Source: CAWANF01 sp963783355 (lineage in GTDB: Bacteria; Bacteroidota; Rhodothermia; Balneolales; DATFMH01). From it: a stretch of DNA of 64,000 nt. The stretch spans positions 186,001-250,000 of the forward strand of contig CAWANF010000014.1 in NCBI GenBank assembly GCA_963783355.1, read 5' to 3'. Of the stretch, positions 43,284-54,200 are shown one piece after another. The notes beneath the pieces were generated by a model, which did not search any database, was not told the DNA's origin, and saw only the letters and a program-made list of their open reading frames with translations. The translations under genes were made by a program, and so were the position numbers. Positions within the stretch are counted from its first letter, which is position 1; each line of letters starts with the position of its first letter.

Positions 43284-46028
43284 ATGATTAGAAAAGATTT
43301 TTTAGGTAAAATCGGTCTGGGTACGGCCTCTGTACTTTTAGGTTTCCATTCAACGGTACTTGCTCGTTTTAGTGGAATTTCGAGATTTTGGATGACCCCC
43401 ACTTTGGGATTGGATGATGGCTTTTTGGTCTTTGATACTCCGGATTTTAAGCTGAAACTGGTGAAAGCCTCTCAGACAATCGCCGGATTATCACCGAAAA
43501 GTAAGGAAGATTTCGATTTCACTCCTTCCGACTGGTTGGACAAAAGGAGTGGTAACGGTTATTATCACCTGGGGGATCTCACACTTCGGCTGAAATCAAG
43601 TAATGGTTTTAAATGGAATGAATATTCTACCGCGGTCGACCGAAAGCCGGTAAAACCCTTAAAAACGTCATCAAATGTTCTGGCTGCAGCTGAGTTGAAT
43701 CCTACTTTGCCCGAAGATATCCCTCTGAAAGTACGCCGCTATTGGAAAATCGAAAACAAGCACCTGGTTCTGAGTTTTGAGCTGGAGAATACATCCAATC
43801 ATATTGTTGAAGTAGGCAGCCTGGGTATTCCTATGATATTTAACAATATACTGACGGGCAAGAAATTAGCTGAGGCTCATCACAAGTGTTCATTTTATGA
43901 TCCGTATATCGGGGAAGATGCCGGATATCTGCAGGTTACCCGTTTAATTGGCCATGGGCCTGCACTTGTTGTGGTACCGGAGGGAAAAACGCCGTTCGAA
44001 GCCTATAATCCCCTTTTAAAAGATAAAACAAAGCGTGGAATTACTTTTGAAGGCTTTTACGAATGGATGGCACATACCAAACCGTATGTTGAAAATGAAT
44101 GGAAAAATGTACAACCCTGGAATAAAGATACCTATGCGATACTTAATCCGGGTCAGAAACGAAGTTATGGTGTCCGGTTCCTGCTGTCAGACAAAATTGA
44201 GCACATAGAGAAAACTCTTATTGAAAATGATCGTCCCGTAGCTATGGGTATCCCGGGTTACGTATTGCCGGAAGACCAGAAAGCTAAACTGTTCCTGAAT
44301 TATTCCAGGAATGTAAAATCCATGAAAATGGAACCGGAAGGTTCGCTAAAGATTAAAAAGAGAGCAAATACAAAAAACGGTTGGAAAGACTACCAGGTAC
44401 AGGGTTTGAAATGGGGGCGTTCCCGGCTGACCGTGGAATATGATGACGGTTTGATTCAGACTATTAATTATAAAGTAATTAAGTCACAGTCAAAGGTTTT
44501 GGCAGGCCTGGGAAGTTTCCTGACAACCAAACAATGGTTTGATAAAAAGAACGATCCGTTTGATAGAAATCCCTCAATCATCAGCTACGATTATTTCGCC
44601 AAAAAACAGGTGACACAGGAAAAAAGAGCCTGGATTGCCGGCCTGAGTGATGAGGGCGGTAATGGATCGTGGGTAGCGACCATCATGAAGCAGCTGATTC
44701 ATCCTGACAAAGAAGAACTAAAGAAGATTGAAAAATTTACCGACGGGGTTTTATGGGGCAAACTTCAGTATAGTGATGGCGATAAAAAATATGGAGTTCG
44801 GAAAAGCATGTTCTATTATGAACCGGATACCATGCCGAAGGGCACCTATGATCCGAATATTAAATTTGGAGGCTGGGAAAGCTGGAATAAAAAGGAAGCT
44901 CGTTCTGTCGGACGGTCGTTCAATTATACGCCGGTTGCTGCAGCCTATTGGGTTTTGTATCGATTAGCCCGGAATCATGATGGCCTTGTGACCAATCATT
45001 CATGGGATTGGTATTTGAAACGAGCTTACGAAACCGTTCAGGCTATGGTCAAATACGCGGCATATTATTCCCAATTCGGACAGATGGAAGGAACGGTTTA
45101 TGTAGAATTATTACATGATTTACGACGTGAAGGCTGGAAAGATATGGCAGACAGTTTCGAAGCGTCTATGAAAAAACGTGCAGATGAATGGAAGACAAAA
45201 GCATTTCCGTTTGGCAGTGAGATGCCATGGGATTCCACCGGCCAGGAAGAGGTTTTTGCCTGGTGTCGATATTTCGGGTATAAAGAAAAAGCCGAGGTTA
45301 CACTCAAAGCAATTACCGGCTATATGCCTACCATCGCACATTGGGGCTACAATGGAAATGCCCGACGTTACTGGGATTTTCTGTATGCCGGAAAATTGGA
45401 ACGAATTGAACGGCAAATTCACCATTATGGATCCGGTTTGAACGCTATTCCGGTATTGACCGCATTTCGCGATAACCCGGACAATTTATATTTGCTTCGT
45501 GTTGGCTATGGAGGACTCATGGGGGCTATTTCGAACATCACGGAAGATGGTTTTGGGCCTTGTGCTTTTCATTCCTACCCGTTTACACTCGAAATTGACG
45601 GATATTCGGGGGATTACGGGCCAAACTTTTTAGGCCATGTGATAAACACCGGTACGTATGTAGTTAATCATCCTGAATTCGGATGGCTGGTATTCGGTGG
45701 TAATTATGAAACGAATAATGCTCAGATAACCATTAAACCACTTGATTCTTCCCGTTCACGCATCTATATAGTTGCCGAAGGGTTATGGGTAACATTAGAT
45801 GCCGGAAAAGTAGATCGTTTCACATTAGATGCATCGGGAAAAAGGATTCAATTATATCTGGAACCCTCAACTAAATATACTCCCAAAGCCAGAGTGAGAC
45901 TGGAGCAGCCACCACGTAACGGTAAGCCGGTTATGTACAAGACATTGAGTAACTATCCAATGGAGCGTGGAGCTTATGTGATACCATTGAGTGGTAAGAC
46001 CACAAAAGTAGATTTGGTTAAGGCTTAA
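43284..46028 (+). CDS. DUF5695-like secreted protein, copy 1
   Basis: A 914-residue exported protein that I match from memory to DUF5695. The N-terminus (MIRKDFLGKIGLGTAS) looks like a Tat-type signal with R-K instead of R-R. The middle part (about residues 420-760) is helical and aromatic, with GLSDEGGNGSW, GRSFNYTPVAAAYW, FPFGSEMPWDSTGQEEVFAW and AHWGYNGNARRYWDF, which suggests an (alpha/alpha) toroid glycosidase or lyase fold. Beta-rich regions flank it on both sides. Substrate and catalytic residues are unknown; context predicts a plant or algal glycan or glycoprotein. It lies 4 bases before a paralogue with the same layout. Confidence 0.65.
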   Translation: MIRKDFLGKIGLGTASVLLGFHSTVLARFSGISRFWMTPTLGLDDGFLVFDTPDFKLKLVKASQTIAGLSPKSKEDFDFTPSDWLDKRSGNGYYHLGDLTLRLKSSNGFKWNEYSTAVDRKPVKPLKTSSNVLAAAELNPTLPEDIPLKVRRYWKIENKHLVLSFELENTSNHIVEVGSLGIPMIFNNILTGKKLAEAHHKCSFYDPYIGEDAGYLQVTRLIGHGPALVVVPEGKTPFEAYNPLLKDKTKRGITFEGFYEWMAHTKPYVENEWKNVQPWNKDTYAILNPGQKRSYGVRFLLSDKIEHIEKTLIENDRPVAMGIPGYVLPEDQKAKLFLNYSRNVKSMKMEPEGSLKIKKRANTKNGWKDYQVQGLKWGRSRLTVEYDDGLIQTINYKVIKSQSKVLAGLGSFLTTKQWFDKKNDPFDRNPSIISYDYFAKKQVTQEKRAWIAGLSDEGGNGSWVATIMKQLIHPDKEELKKIEKFTDGVLWGKLQYSDGDKKYGVRKSMFYYEPDTMPKGTYDPNIKFGGWESWNKKEARSVGRSFNYTPVAAAYWVLYRLARNHDGLVTNHSWDWYLKRAYETVQAMVKYAAYYSQFGQMEGTVYVELLHDLRREGWKDMADSFEASMKKRADEWKTKAFPFGSEMPWDSTGQEEVFAWCRYFGYKEKAEVTLKAITGYMPTIAHWGYNGNARRYWDFLYAGKLERIERQIHHYGSGLNAIPVLTAFRDNPDNLYLLRVGYGGLMGAISNITEDGFGPCAFHSYPFTLEIDGYSGDYGPNFLGHVINTGTYVVNHPEFGWLVFGGNYETNNAQITIKPLDSSRSRIYIVAEGLWVTLDAGKVDRFTLDASGKRIQLYLEPSTKYTPKARVRLEQPPRNGKPVMYKTLSNYPMERGAYVIPLSGKTTKVDLVKA

Positions 46029-46032
46029 AAGA

Positions 46033-48810
46033 ATGATTAGGAAGGAATTTCTAAAAAAAGTCGGACTGGGGACAGCATTTATACCTGTCAGATCACATTT
46101 TCCCTATTTAAAACCCGGTAAGGCTTCTTTTGGGAATTCCGATTTTATTCTTCAATTCCATAAAGGGGCCATAGTAAGTATCAAAAGAAAAAATGATCAA
46201 TTTGATACAGACTATATTCTTAAGGGAAATCGAATGGGTGATATTCTCATCCGATACAGATATGATAAAGGGACCTGGAATGTTCTTTCTACCTCTGAGC
46301 TGGCTGACGAGAATCAACTAGTGACTGAAAAAAGTATCGCTTCAGGAAAATATTCAGCAAAAACGGGGAATAAAGATTTAGAGATTCTTTTTGATTATAG
46401 CATAGAACAGGATATCCTTATCTGGTCGATAGAATTAGTAAATAAAAAAAATATTCCAGTTGAAATAGGGGATGTCGCCATTCCTTTTCCGATGAATTCG
46501 GAGTGGTCGTGGAAAAAAGAAGTTACCTATAATGAACGCGTAATTCGTCATTCCTTTATTTCTGGTCATAATTCTTTTATGTTCTGGACCCGTTGTAATA
46601 CTATAGGTCCCTATTTGCTGATGCTTCCGGAGAATGACACCCATTTAGAATATTACGACCAAAGCACACCTAATAAGCATGGCCGGAGTATTTATACGGC
46701 ATATATTCATTCCTTAGTTCAGAAGAAAGTTGTTGAGGAGAAGGGAAGTAGCTGGAGAGTGCCCCAAACAGGTGCAATTCTCAAGCCGAAAGGAGAAACT
46801 GGTTCTTCCCGGAAAACCAAATTTAAATGGCTATGGGTAGATGATTACAATAAAATCCGTGAGAATTTCTTCAAGAATAATCTTTTTGATATTCATATCA
46901 CCCCGGGAATGACGATTCCTGTTAACGAAGAAGTACTTATTTCGTTTTGGGGCAAACCAAAATTAAATAAAATCGATCCTGAGTTTCCTCAAGAGTCAAC
47001 CTGCCGTCTTCATTCACGTCCGGAGAAGGATCGTTCTGTTTATAAAGTCATTTTCCGAAAGCTTGGCGAAAATAAATTGACTATTCATTATGGTGAAGGC
47101 AGATACCTCATATTGGAATTTTTCGTAACTGAAGCTATCGATACCCTGATAAACAAGAGGGGCCGATTTCTTGCAAACAGGCTGCAAATAAAGGAGCAAA
47201 ACAAATGGTATAATGATGTTTACAGCGACTGGAATATGAGTGATCACTATTTGTTGAGTCCTGATAATCTTCATGATATACCCGGGAGCAGACGTTACAT
47301 GGTGACCTGCGACGATCCCGGACTTGGCCGGCCTGCTTTTCTTGCTTCTAAAAATGTTGAATACCCGGTTCAGGAAGAAGTGGATTCTCTGGATAATTAT
47401 ATCACCCATTTTGTCTGGGGAGGTTTGCAGATAAAAGATGATAAATCTTATCCTTACGCCATTTATGGGATACCCGATTGGAAAACCAACAGGGACAGTT
47501 CTGATCTTGGTCCGAAAGGCCGGTCGCATATGTGGAGGATTTACGATTATCCCCATATCATACTCATGTACCTGAGCATGTTTCGGATCGCCAAATATCA
47601 TAAAAACATTCAGACAAAAGAAACGGAAAGTGAATATTTGGATCGGGCCTATCAAACAGCCATGGCGTACTATACGTATCCAAAGGAAGTTGTTGGCTGG
47701 TCTCCTTATCATACCGGAAATTATAATGAAATTGCCATACCGGAATTGATAGAAGAACTTAAATCGGAAGACAGAAATCTTGAGGCTTTTCGGTTGCAAA
47801 AGCAATGGGAAACCAAAGTGGAATACTTCCTAAGCGGTAAAGCGGATATGTTTGGTTCGGAATATCCGTATGATACGACTGGATTCGAATCGACCCAGGT
47901 TTTTGCTCGATATGCTCTGGCTCATGCTCAACCCAATAATAATGATGAGATGCCTTTGAAAGTGACCGCGGAACAGGCATCGGAATTTATGCAAAAGCAG
48001 ATTAAGTTAAATGTAGGGTGCAGAGGCTGGCTGGAGAAAGCTTATTATTTATATGGAAGTGATTACCGGGCAGGAGGAAATGCCAAATATACGCTTAGTT
48101 ATATGGCTCAAATGGGCGGATGGGCAATTCTCGATTATGCTGTGCATTTTGCAAAAAAAACCAACGAGTATTTGAGACTGGCTTATGCTTCGATATTAAG
48201 TTCGTGGGCGCTTTTAAACAGCGGCACCGAGAATAGCAACTATGGATACTGGTTTCCGGGGAGGATTAATGACGGCGGAGCAGGTGGCGGGTTTGAGCCC
48301 CTGGCTTATGGGAAAACATGGATGGAGCAGCCACATAAACGGGGATCATGGTATTACAGCAGTGAGATAGACCTGGGATTCTGTGGTTTTTTGAGAGCGG
48401 CATGTACGATTCTTGTCGATGATCCCGAATTCGGACTCACAGCCCTTGGAGGCAGGTTGAAAATAAAAAAGTATGTATATGAAGTGATCCCGAACGACGG
48501 CCTTCGCAGGCGTTTTCATATCCTGAAAGACGGTCATCGCATTCATTTTGAAATTCGGTATGACAGATTCGTTAAAAATAAGCCAATTAGCCTCTCCAAA
48601 GGACTCGATTCTATCCATTTCTATCTTGAAAATGTGGATTATGTGCCACATGATACGACCTTAAATATTTCGGGTTTGCCTGAAGGTGCGTATGAAATTG
48701 TAATGGACGGACGTAGAATTACACAATTTAAGTCAGTTGCTGAAAATCAGTCTGTTTTGAAGTTGCCTGTTACAAAGCCTTCACATGAAATATCAATAAC
48801 AAAAGTATGA
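46033..48810 (+). CDS. DUF5695-like secreted protein, copy 2
   Basis: A 925-residue paralogue of the preceding gene, with the same layout: an R-K signal (MIRKEFLKKVGLGTA), a beta-rich N-terminal part, a helical toroid-like middle (YPYDTTGFESTQVFARYAL, parallel to PWDSTGQEEVFAW in copy 1), and a beta C-terminal part (HFEIRYDRF). The copies are clearly diverged, so this is an old duplication and the two probably act on different bonds or linkages. It lies 4 bases after copy 1 and ends 25 bases before the chosen GH31 start. Confidence 0.62.
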   Translation: MIRKEFLKKVGLGTAFIPVRSHFPYLKPGKASFGNSDFILQFHKGAIVSIKRKNDQFDTDYILKGNRMGDILIRYRYDKGTWNVLSTSELADENQLVTEKSIASGKYSAKTGNKDLEILFDYSIEQDILIWSIELVNKKNIPVEIGDVAIPFPMNSEWSWKKEVTYNERVIRHSFISGHNSFMFWTRCNTIGPYLLMLPENDTHLEYYDQSTPNKHGRSIYTAYIHSLVQKKVVEEKGSSWRVPQTGAILKPKGETGSSRKTKFKWLWVDDYNKIRENFFKNNLFDIHITPGMTIPVNEEVLISFWGKPKLNKIDPEFPQESTCRLHSRPEKDRSVYKVIFRKLGENKLTIHYGEGRYLILEFFVTEAIDTLINKRGRFLANRLQIKEQNKWYNDVYSDWNMSDHYLLSPDNLHDIPGSRRYMVTCDDPGLGRPAFLASKNVEYPVQEEVDSLDNYITHFVWGGLQIKDDKSYPYAIYGIPDWKTNRDSSDLGPKGRSHMWRIYDYPHIILMYLSMFRIAKYHKNIQTKETESEYLDRAYQTAMAYYTYPKEVVGWSPYHTGNYNEIAIPELIEELKSEDRNLEAFRLQKQWETKVEYFLSGKADMFGSEYPYDTTGFESTQVFARYALAHAQPNNNDEMPLKVTAEQASEFMQKQIKLNVGCRGWLEKAYYLYGSDYRAGGNAKYTLSYMAQMGGWAILDYAVHFAKKTNEYLRLAYASILSSWALLNSGTENSNYGYWFPGRINDGGAGGGFEPLAYGKTWMEQPHKRGSWYYSSEIDLGFCGFLRAACTILVDDPEFGLTALGGRLKIKKYVYEVIPNDGLRRRFHILKDGHRIHFEIRYDRFVKNKPISLSKGLDSIHFYLENVDYVPHDTTLNISGLPEGAYEIVMDGRRITQFKSVAENQSVLKLPVTKPSHEISITKV

Positions 48811-48835
48811 GTTGAATTACAAAGGAGGGTTGACA

Positions 48836-51088
48836 GTGCATTTCCTTAAGAAAAAAATATTTTTCAGATACATAGAGGGAATTATAATTGTCCTGGGCAC
48901 ATCGATTTGTGGATTTGCACGGCCAATCAAAATTTCCGGTAAACGTGCCGATCTCACTATCACTCCCGTCAGTAACTTTACCGTAAGAATAGCCTTGCGG
49001 CCACTTGATAACAAAAATAAGACCCTAAAAATTAGTAAAGACAGGGTCTTGGTTGAGCCGACCTTTGGGAAACCGGTTTATGAGGTGAAAGACTTCACGA
49101 GGACAAAAATAATTCGTCTTGAAAAATTGAGAATAACGATAAGTCCATCGCCTCTCACCATAGATGTTTCAACTATTTTTGGAAAAAAAGTTCAGCATAT
49201 TGTTATCGATGAAAAAAACGGAAAGGTTTTCTTTGATTTAGGTAGTAAACCAGTATTTGGCCTGGGCGGCGGAGATCAGAATTTTAATAGAAGAGGGGTT
49301 TATTATTCGATGCGGGACGGATTTCGCTCCGGGGAATATCAGATATTCGGTTCCCGGTTACCTATACCCTTTTTGATAGGAACACAGGGCTGGTCTATCT
49401 TTTTCCATCGGCCATTTAACGCCCATATTGATCTTCGATCAGAAATCGGCAAATTTATTCCGCTTAAAAATCCAAAAACCTCTGAAGAAGCATCCCTGCC
49501 GTTAGATTTTTTCGTTACTTACGATGACACGCCTTCACGGGCCATGTCGGAATACGATCGTATTACTGGCAAGCCTGTTATGCCACCAAAATGGGCGCTG
49601 GGATATTTACAGAGCCATCGCACATTATCCGGGCCAAAGGAAATAATTAATGTTGCCAAAACCTTTCGTGAAAAAGAACTACCTGCCGACGGGCTCATTT
49701 ATTTAGGAACAGGTTATTGTCCTGCAGGTTGGAATCTTGGTCATGGCTCCCTGCAATTCGACCCAAAAACTTTTGATCACCCAAAACAAATCATCGACTC
49801 TCTTCATGCCATGCATTTTCATATTGTGTTGCATGTCAACAGGCCGCCGCACAATTTACATGGGCATATACCACCCCGTCCCGGTGAGAAAAGAGGTCCC
49901 GGTCATATTATCGATTACTGGAAACGACATATCCCGACATTCAAAATGGGAGTAGATGGCTGGTGGCCTGACGATGGGGATGTTCTTCCAATTGACGCCC
50001 GCCTGGCCAGACATGCCATGTATTATCGGGGACCGTTATCCACCAGGCCTAATGTCAGGCCGTTCAGCCTTCATCGTACCGGTTATGCCGGGATGCAAAG
50101 ATATGGCGGTTGGATATGGTCGGGCGATGTCTTTTCGTTATGGAAGACTCTTTCTGCCCAGGTGACCGTGGGCATAAATTTTTCCCTGAGTGCTTCTCCA
50201 TTTTGGGGTACTGATATTGGCGGTTTTTCTCCGACGAAAGAGCTGACCGGAGAATTATATACAAGATGGTTCGAGTTCGGAGCTTTTTGCCCGCTTTTCC
50301 GTTCCCACGGAAGAGACTGGCATTTGCACTTGCCTTGGGGCTGGAACACAGGTAAAATTGGTCCTGATGAAGTGATAAAAGGTTTCAAAGGAACGGCCTC
50401 TCCCGATACCAGTGAGCTGCATAATGCCATGGTTGAGCCTATTTGTAAAGAATACCTGGATTTGCGGTATCGCTTGATGCCCTACATATATACCATGATT
50501 CGCCAGGCACACGACACGGGTATGCCGATAATGAGAGCCATGTGGCTGCAATATCCGAATGATCCGATAGCTGTGAATCAAAGCAAACAATATCTATGGG
50601 GCAGTAGCATGCTAATCGCTCCGGTGGTTCGAAAAGGAGAAACTGAAAGAAAGGTATACTTGCCCAAAGGATTATGGTATGATTTCTGGTCGAATCGATC
50701 GTTTAATGGCCATCAAACCGTTGATCGATATGTAGATTTATCAACGATTCCGATTTATGTCAAAGCCGGAACGATTTTGCCATTAGCTCCCCTCAAACAA
50801 TACATCGGACAGCCGACGGATAAACCAATGACGCTTCGAATATATTCAGGAAGAAACGGTACTTTTACGTTATATAATGATGATGGGAATACTCTGAATT
50901 ATTTGAAAGGCAAGGCAACCTGGACGGAGTTCAAATGGAATGACGAACAGAAAAAATTGATTATTGTGCCTTCTGAAAAATCGGACAGAACAATGGTTAA
51001 GTCACAGGAATTCAATGTGATTTTGATTCCCGGACACATCCATAAAATGATAAAATACGAAGGGAAGACATGTTCAGTTCAATTTTAA
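48836..51088 (+). CDS. GH31 glycoside hydrolase (alpha-glucosidase/xylosidase family)
   Basis: About 750 residues. I prefer the GTG at 48836, because a perfect AAAGGAGG lies 7 bases upstream; a TTG at 48812 is in the same frame. It has a signal-type N-terminus (FFRYIEGIIIVLGTSICGFA), an N-terminal beta-sandwich, and a (beta/alpha)8 barrel. The nucleophile Asp is about residue 379 in VDGWWPDDGD and the acid/base Asp about 431 in GWIWSGDVFSLW, following the RTGYAGMQRYG segment. GH31 enzymes cut alpha-glucosides, alpha-xylosides or alpha-galactosides, so the exact substrate is open. Confidence 0.9.
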   Translation: MHFLKKKIFFRYIEGIIIVLGTSICGFARPIKISGKRADLTITPVSNFTVRIALRPLDNKNKTLKISKDRVLVEPTFGKPVYEVKDFTRTKIIRLEKLRITISPSPLTIDVSTIFGKKVQHIVIDEKNGKVFFDLGSKPVFGLGGGDQNFNRRGVYYSMRDGFRSGEYQIFGSRLPIPFLIGTQGWSIFFHRPFNAHIDLRSEIGKFIPLKNPKTSEEASLPLDFFVTYDDTPSRAMSEYDRITGKPVMPPKWALGYLQSHRTLSGPKEIINVAKTFREKELPADGLIYLGTGYCPAGWNLGHGSLQFDPKTFDHPKQIIDSLHAMHFHIVLHVNRPPHNLHGHIPPRPGEKRGPGHIIDYWKRHIPTFKMGVDGWWPDDGDVLPIDARLARHAMYYRGPLSTRPNVRPFSLHRTGYAGMQRYGGWIWSGDVFSLWKTLSAQVTVGINFSLSASPFWGTDIGGFSPTKELTGELYTRWFEFGAFCPLFRSHGRDWHLHLPWGWNTGKIGPDEVIKGFKGTASPDTSELHNAMVEPICKEYLDLRYRLMPYIYTMIRQAHDTGMPIMRAMWLQYPNDPIAVNQSKQYLWGSSMLIAPVVRKGETERKVYLPKGLWYDFWSNRSFNGHQTVDRYVDLSTIPIYVKAGTILPLAPLKQYIGQPTDKPMTLRIYSGRNGTFTLYNDDGNTLNYLKGKATWTEFKWNDEQKKLIIVPSEKSDRTMVKSQEFNVILIPGHIHKMIKYEGKTCSVQF

Positions 51089-51251
51089 TGAGATCTGCAT
51101 AATCCTTTAAATTAATTAAGAACTAAAGTGGACTTTTTACTTAAGCAGTAAATCATATATTTATATACCACGAAATTTCTGCAGGCAATTATGTGGGGAA
51201 TGTAGACTGCTGAAATCTGTTGCGCATAGAAATCTACTTATTTAATTCTTG

Positions 51252-54200
51252 ATGAAACACAAAATATTATTGTTTTCAAGCTTGTTGATTATCCTGGTAA
51301 GTTGTCGTCCGGGCGCTAATCAATCCGGAGGGAAATTGATCTGGCATCGTGCCGTAGGCTATCATTGGGCTGTGCTGCATCCAGATTCCAATGGAAAAAC
51401 AGGTTTCAGGGAACTTAAACCGGAGCGGACCGGCATTACGTTCGAAAATCACCTGACAAAAAATGATATTGTCAAAAACCGTCTGTTGCTTAATGGCTCC
51501 GGTGTAGCAGCCGGAGACATCGACGGAGACGGACTCGCAGATTTGTATTTCACGCAGTTAGATGGTCCTAACAAGCTCTACAAAAACCTGGGTGATTTTC
51601 ACTTTAAAGATATCACCAATCAGGCGGGTGTGGCTTTGCCGGGTTATAAATGCAGCGGAGCAACGTTTGCGGATGTCGATGGCGACGGGGACTTGGATTT
51701 ATTGGTGACAACCTATCATCACGGAACCATTTTGTTTCTGAATGATGGAAAGGGGAATTTTACACGTGATCGTAATGATGGCATCGATTCAACCTTGCAG
51801 GGAGGCACCACGATGAGCCTGGCGGATATTGACGGTGATGGAGATCTGGATTTGTATGTCGCTCATTATCGTGGAACAACTATTCGGGATTCCCATACGC
51901 CGGCTGAACTCTCGGCAGATAAAATTGTGGAAAAGGATGGAAAATCATTTAAGGTGAAGGCACCGTTCAATAAGCACATTATGATTATCCATGGCCGGAA
52001 AGGTCTGACACTCCGTGAATATGGACTCAAAGATGCTCTTTATATCAATAAGGGAACGAAGAACGGGAAATGGCAGGGATTCGAAAAAGTTACTGATTTA
52101 AAAGATCGGTTTTTAAGTTCTGATGGTAAGAAAATGGGCATGGCCCCGGATTGGGGACTTACCGCGCGGTTTGAAGATCTCAATAACGACGGGTTACCGG
52201 ATCTTTATGTGTGCAATGATTACTGGACGCCCGATCGGGTATGGATTAATCAGGGTAATGGCGTATTTAAGGCTATGAATCCTTTGGCCATGAGACATTA
52301 CAGCTATTCCGCGATGAGCATGGCTGTTGGAAATGTGAATAACGACGGTTTATCCGATTTCTTCGTTTCTGATATGCTGAGTCCTTCTCATGAGCGTCGG
52401 TTAACCGAATACAATACCATATCTCCATTCGGATCCAAAGTTGGTGAGTACAAAAACCAGCCTCAGTATTCAAGGAATACGCTATACGTAAATCGTGGTG
52501 ATAATACCTTCTCAGAAATAGCCCAATACAGCAATGTTTTTGCAAGTGATTGGTCGTGGGCTTCCGTTTTCATGGATGTCAACCTGGATGGGCACGAAGA
52601 TATTATCGTGAATAACGGGTATTCCTACGATGTCCGGGATTTAGATACACAGCTGATATTAAATAAGAAAAATCAACATCAGCCTTACAATCTGGAAGGC
52701 CAGTTACAGGGACTTCTGGAATTTCCGGCCCTGAAAACAAGAAATGATATTTTTAGGAATAATGGGGATATGACGTTCACTAATGTGGGTGAAAAATGGG
52801 GATTTCATGACAAAGATGTATCTCAGGGACTTGCAATTGCCGATTTGAATAACGATGGCAGGTTGGATATAGTTGACAATCGTTTAAATCAGAATGCCGC
52901 CATATATGATAATACAACACCAGCGCCGAGAATTGCTGTACGACTGGTTGGCAAATCTCCGAATACTCAGGCCATTGGAACAAAAGTAAGTTTAAAGGGT
53001 GGCCCGGCTTTCCAGGTGCAACAGGTTATTTCAGGTGGAAATTATTTATCGGGCTCAGATACGCAACTAATGTTTGCAGCCGGCAAGAAAAACAAAGATC
53101 GAATCCTGACCATCACCTGGCCAAATGGAAATATCAGTACCATCGACAGTGTTCGTTCAAACAGAATTTATAAAATTTACCAGGATTCGATTGCCGTTCA
53201 ACCTGGAAAGCCAACCAGAATTGTACGCCAAAAGCCGGTTTTTGAGGACGTTTCTAAAAAACTGGATTTTACCGAACATGAAGATATCTATGATGATTTT
53301 TCCCGTCAGCCATTGCTTCCCGTTCGGTTGAGCCAGGAAGAACCGGGAATGGCATGGATCGATTATAATGGTGATGGTCGTCCCGACTTGTTCGAAACAT
53401 CGGGAAAAGGTGGGAAATTAGCTGTGTTCCGCAATGAAGGACATGGGAACTTTCAGAAAATAAATTTTAAAGATCTTCGAAAGGCATCCGGTGATCAGAC
53501 AGCTGTCATTGGATGGCAGACATCAAAAGGGACGGATATTGTGGTCGGGAGTTCAAATTATGAACAATCATCTGATAACGATCCCTCTGCGTTTCAGTAT
53601 CGATTTTCAAAAGGAAAATTAACAGAAGTTGGCCGCTTGCCCGCGAGTTCAGCGAGCACAGGCCCATTGGCTGCCGCAGATTATAATCATGACGGTACCG
53701 TGGATTTATTTGTCGGCGGACGTTTTATTCCCGGTGAGTATCCAAAAAGTGCAAGTTCGGGATTATATAAAAACATTCACGGTCACTTTGTTTTAGATAA
53801 AGTAAATTCCGCAATTTTAGAGAAGATAGGGATGGTTACCGGAGCTGTTTTTACTGATTATAACAGGGATGGGTGGCCTGATTTATTATTAAGCACTTCC
53901 TGGGGTTCGTTGAAGTTATATGAGAATGATCACGGAACATTTCATGATGTGACGAAAAAAGTGGGATTGGATATTTATAAAGGCTGGTGGAATGGAATCG
54001 CTACCGGTGATTTTAATAATGACGGATACCCCGATATTGTGGCGACAAACTGGGGACTAAACAGCCGCTACAAAATTGTTGATAGCCATCCTTTACGTAT
54101 GTACTATTCCGATTTAAATTCGGATGGCAAGCTGGATATTCTGGAGGCGGCTTACGATACCGCCATTGGTGATTATGTTCCAACACGTCCGTTAAATGAA

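Noticed and set aside
47014..47805. Long minus-strand open frame of 263 codons
   Set aside because: Lies fully inside the DUF5695-like copy 2 gene in antisense; its composition is irregular and it has no recognisable motif. It is a shadow of the real gene.
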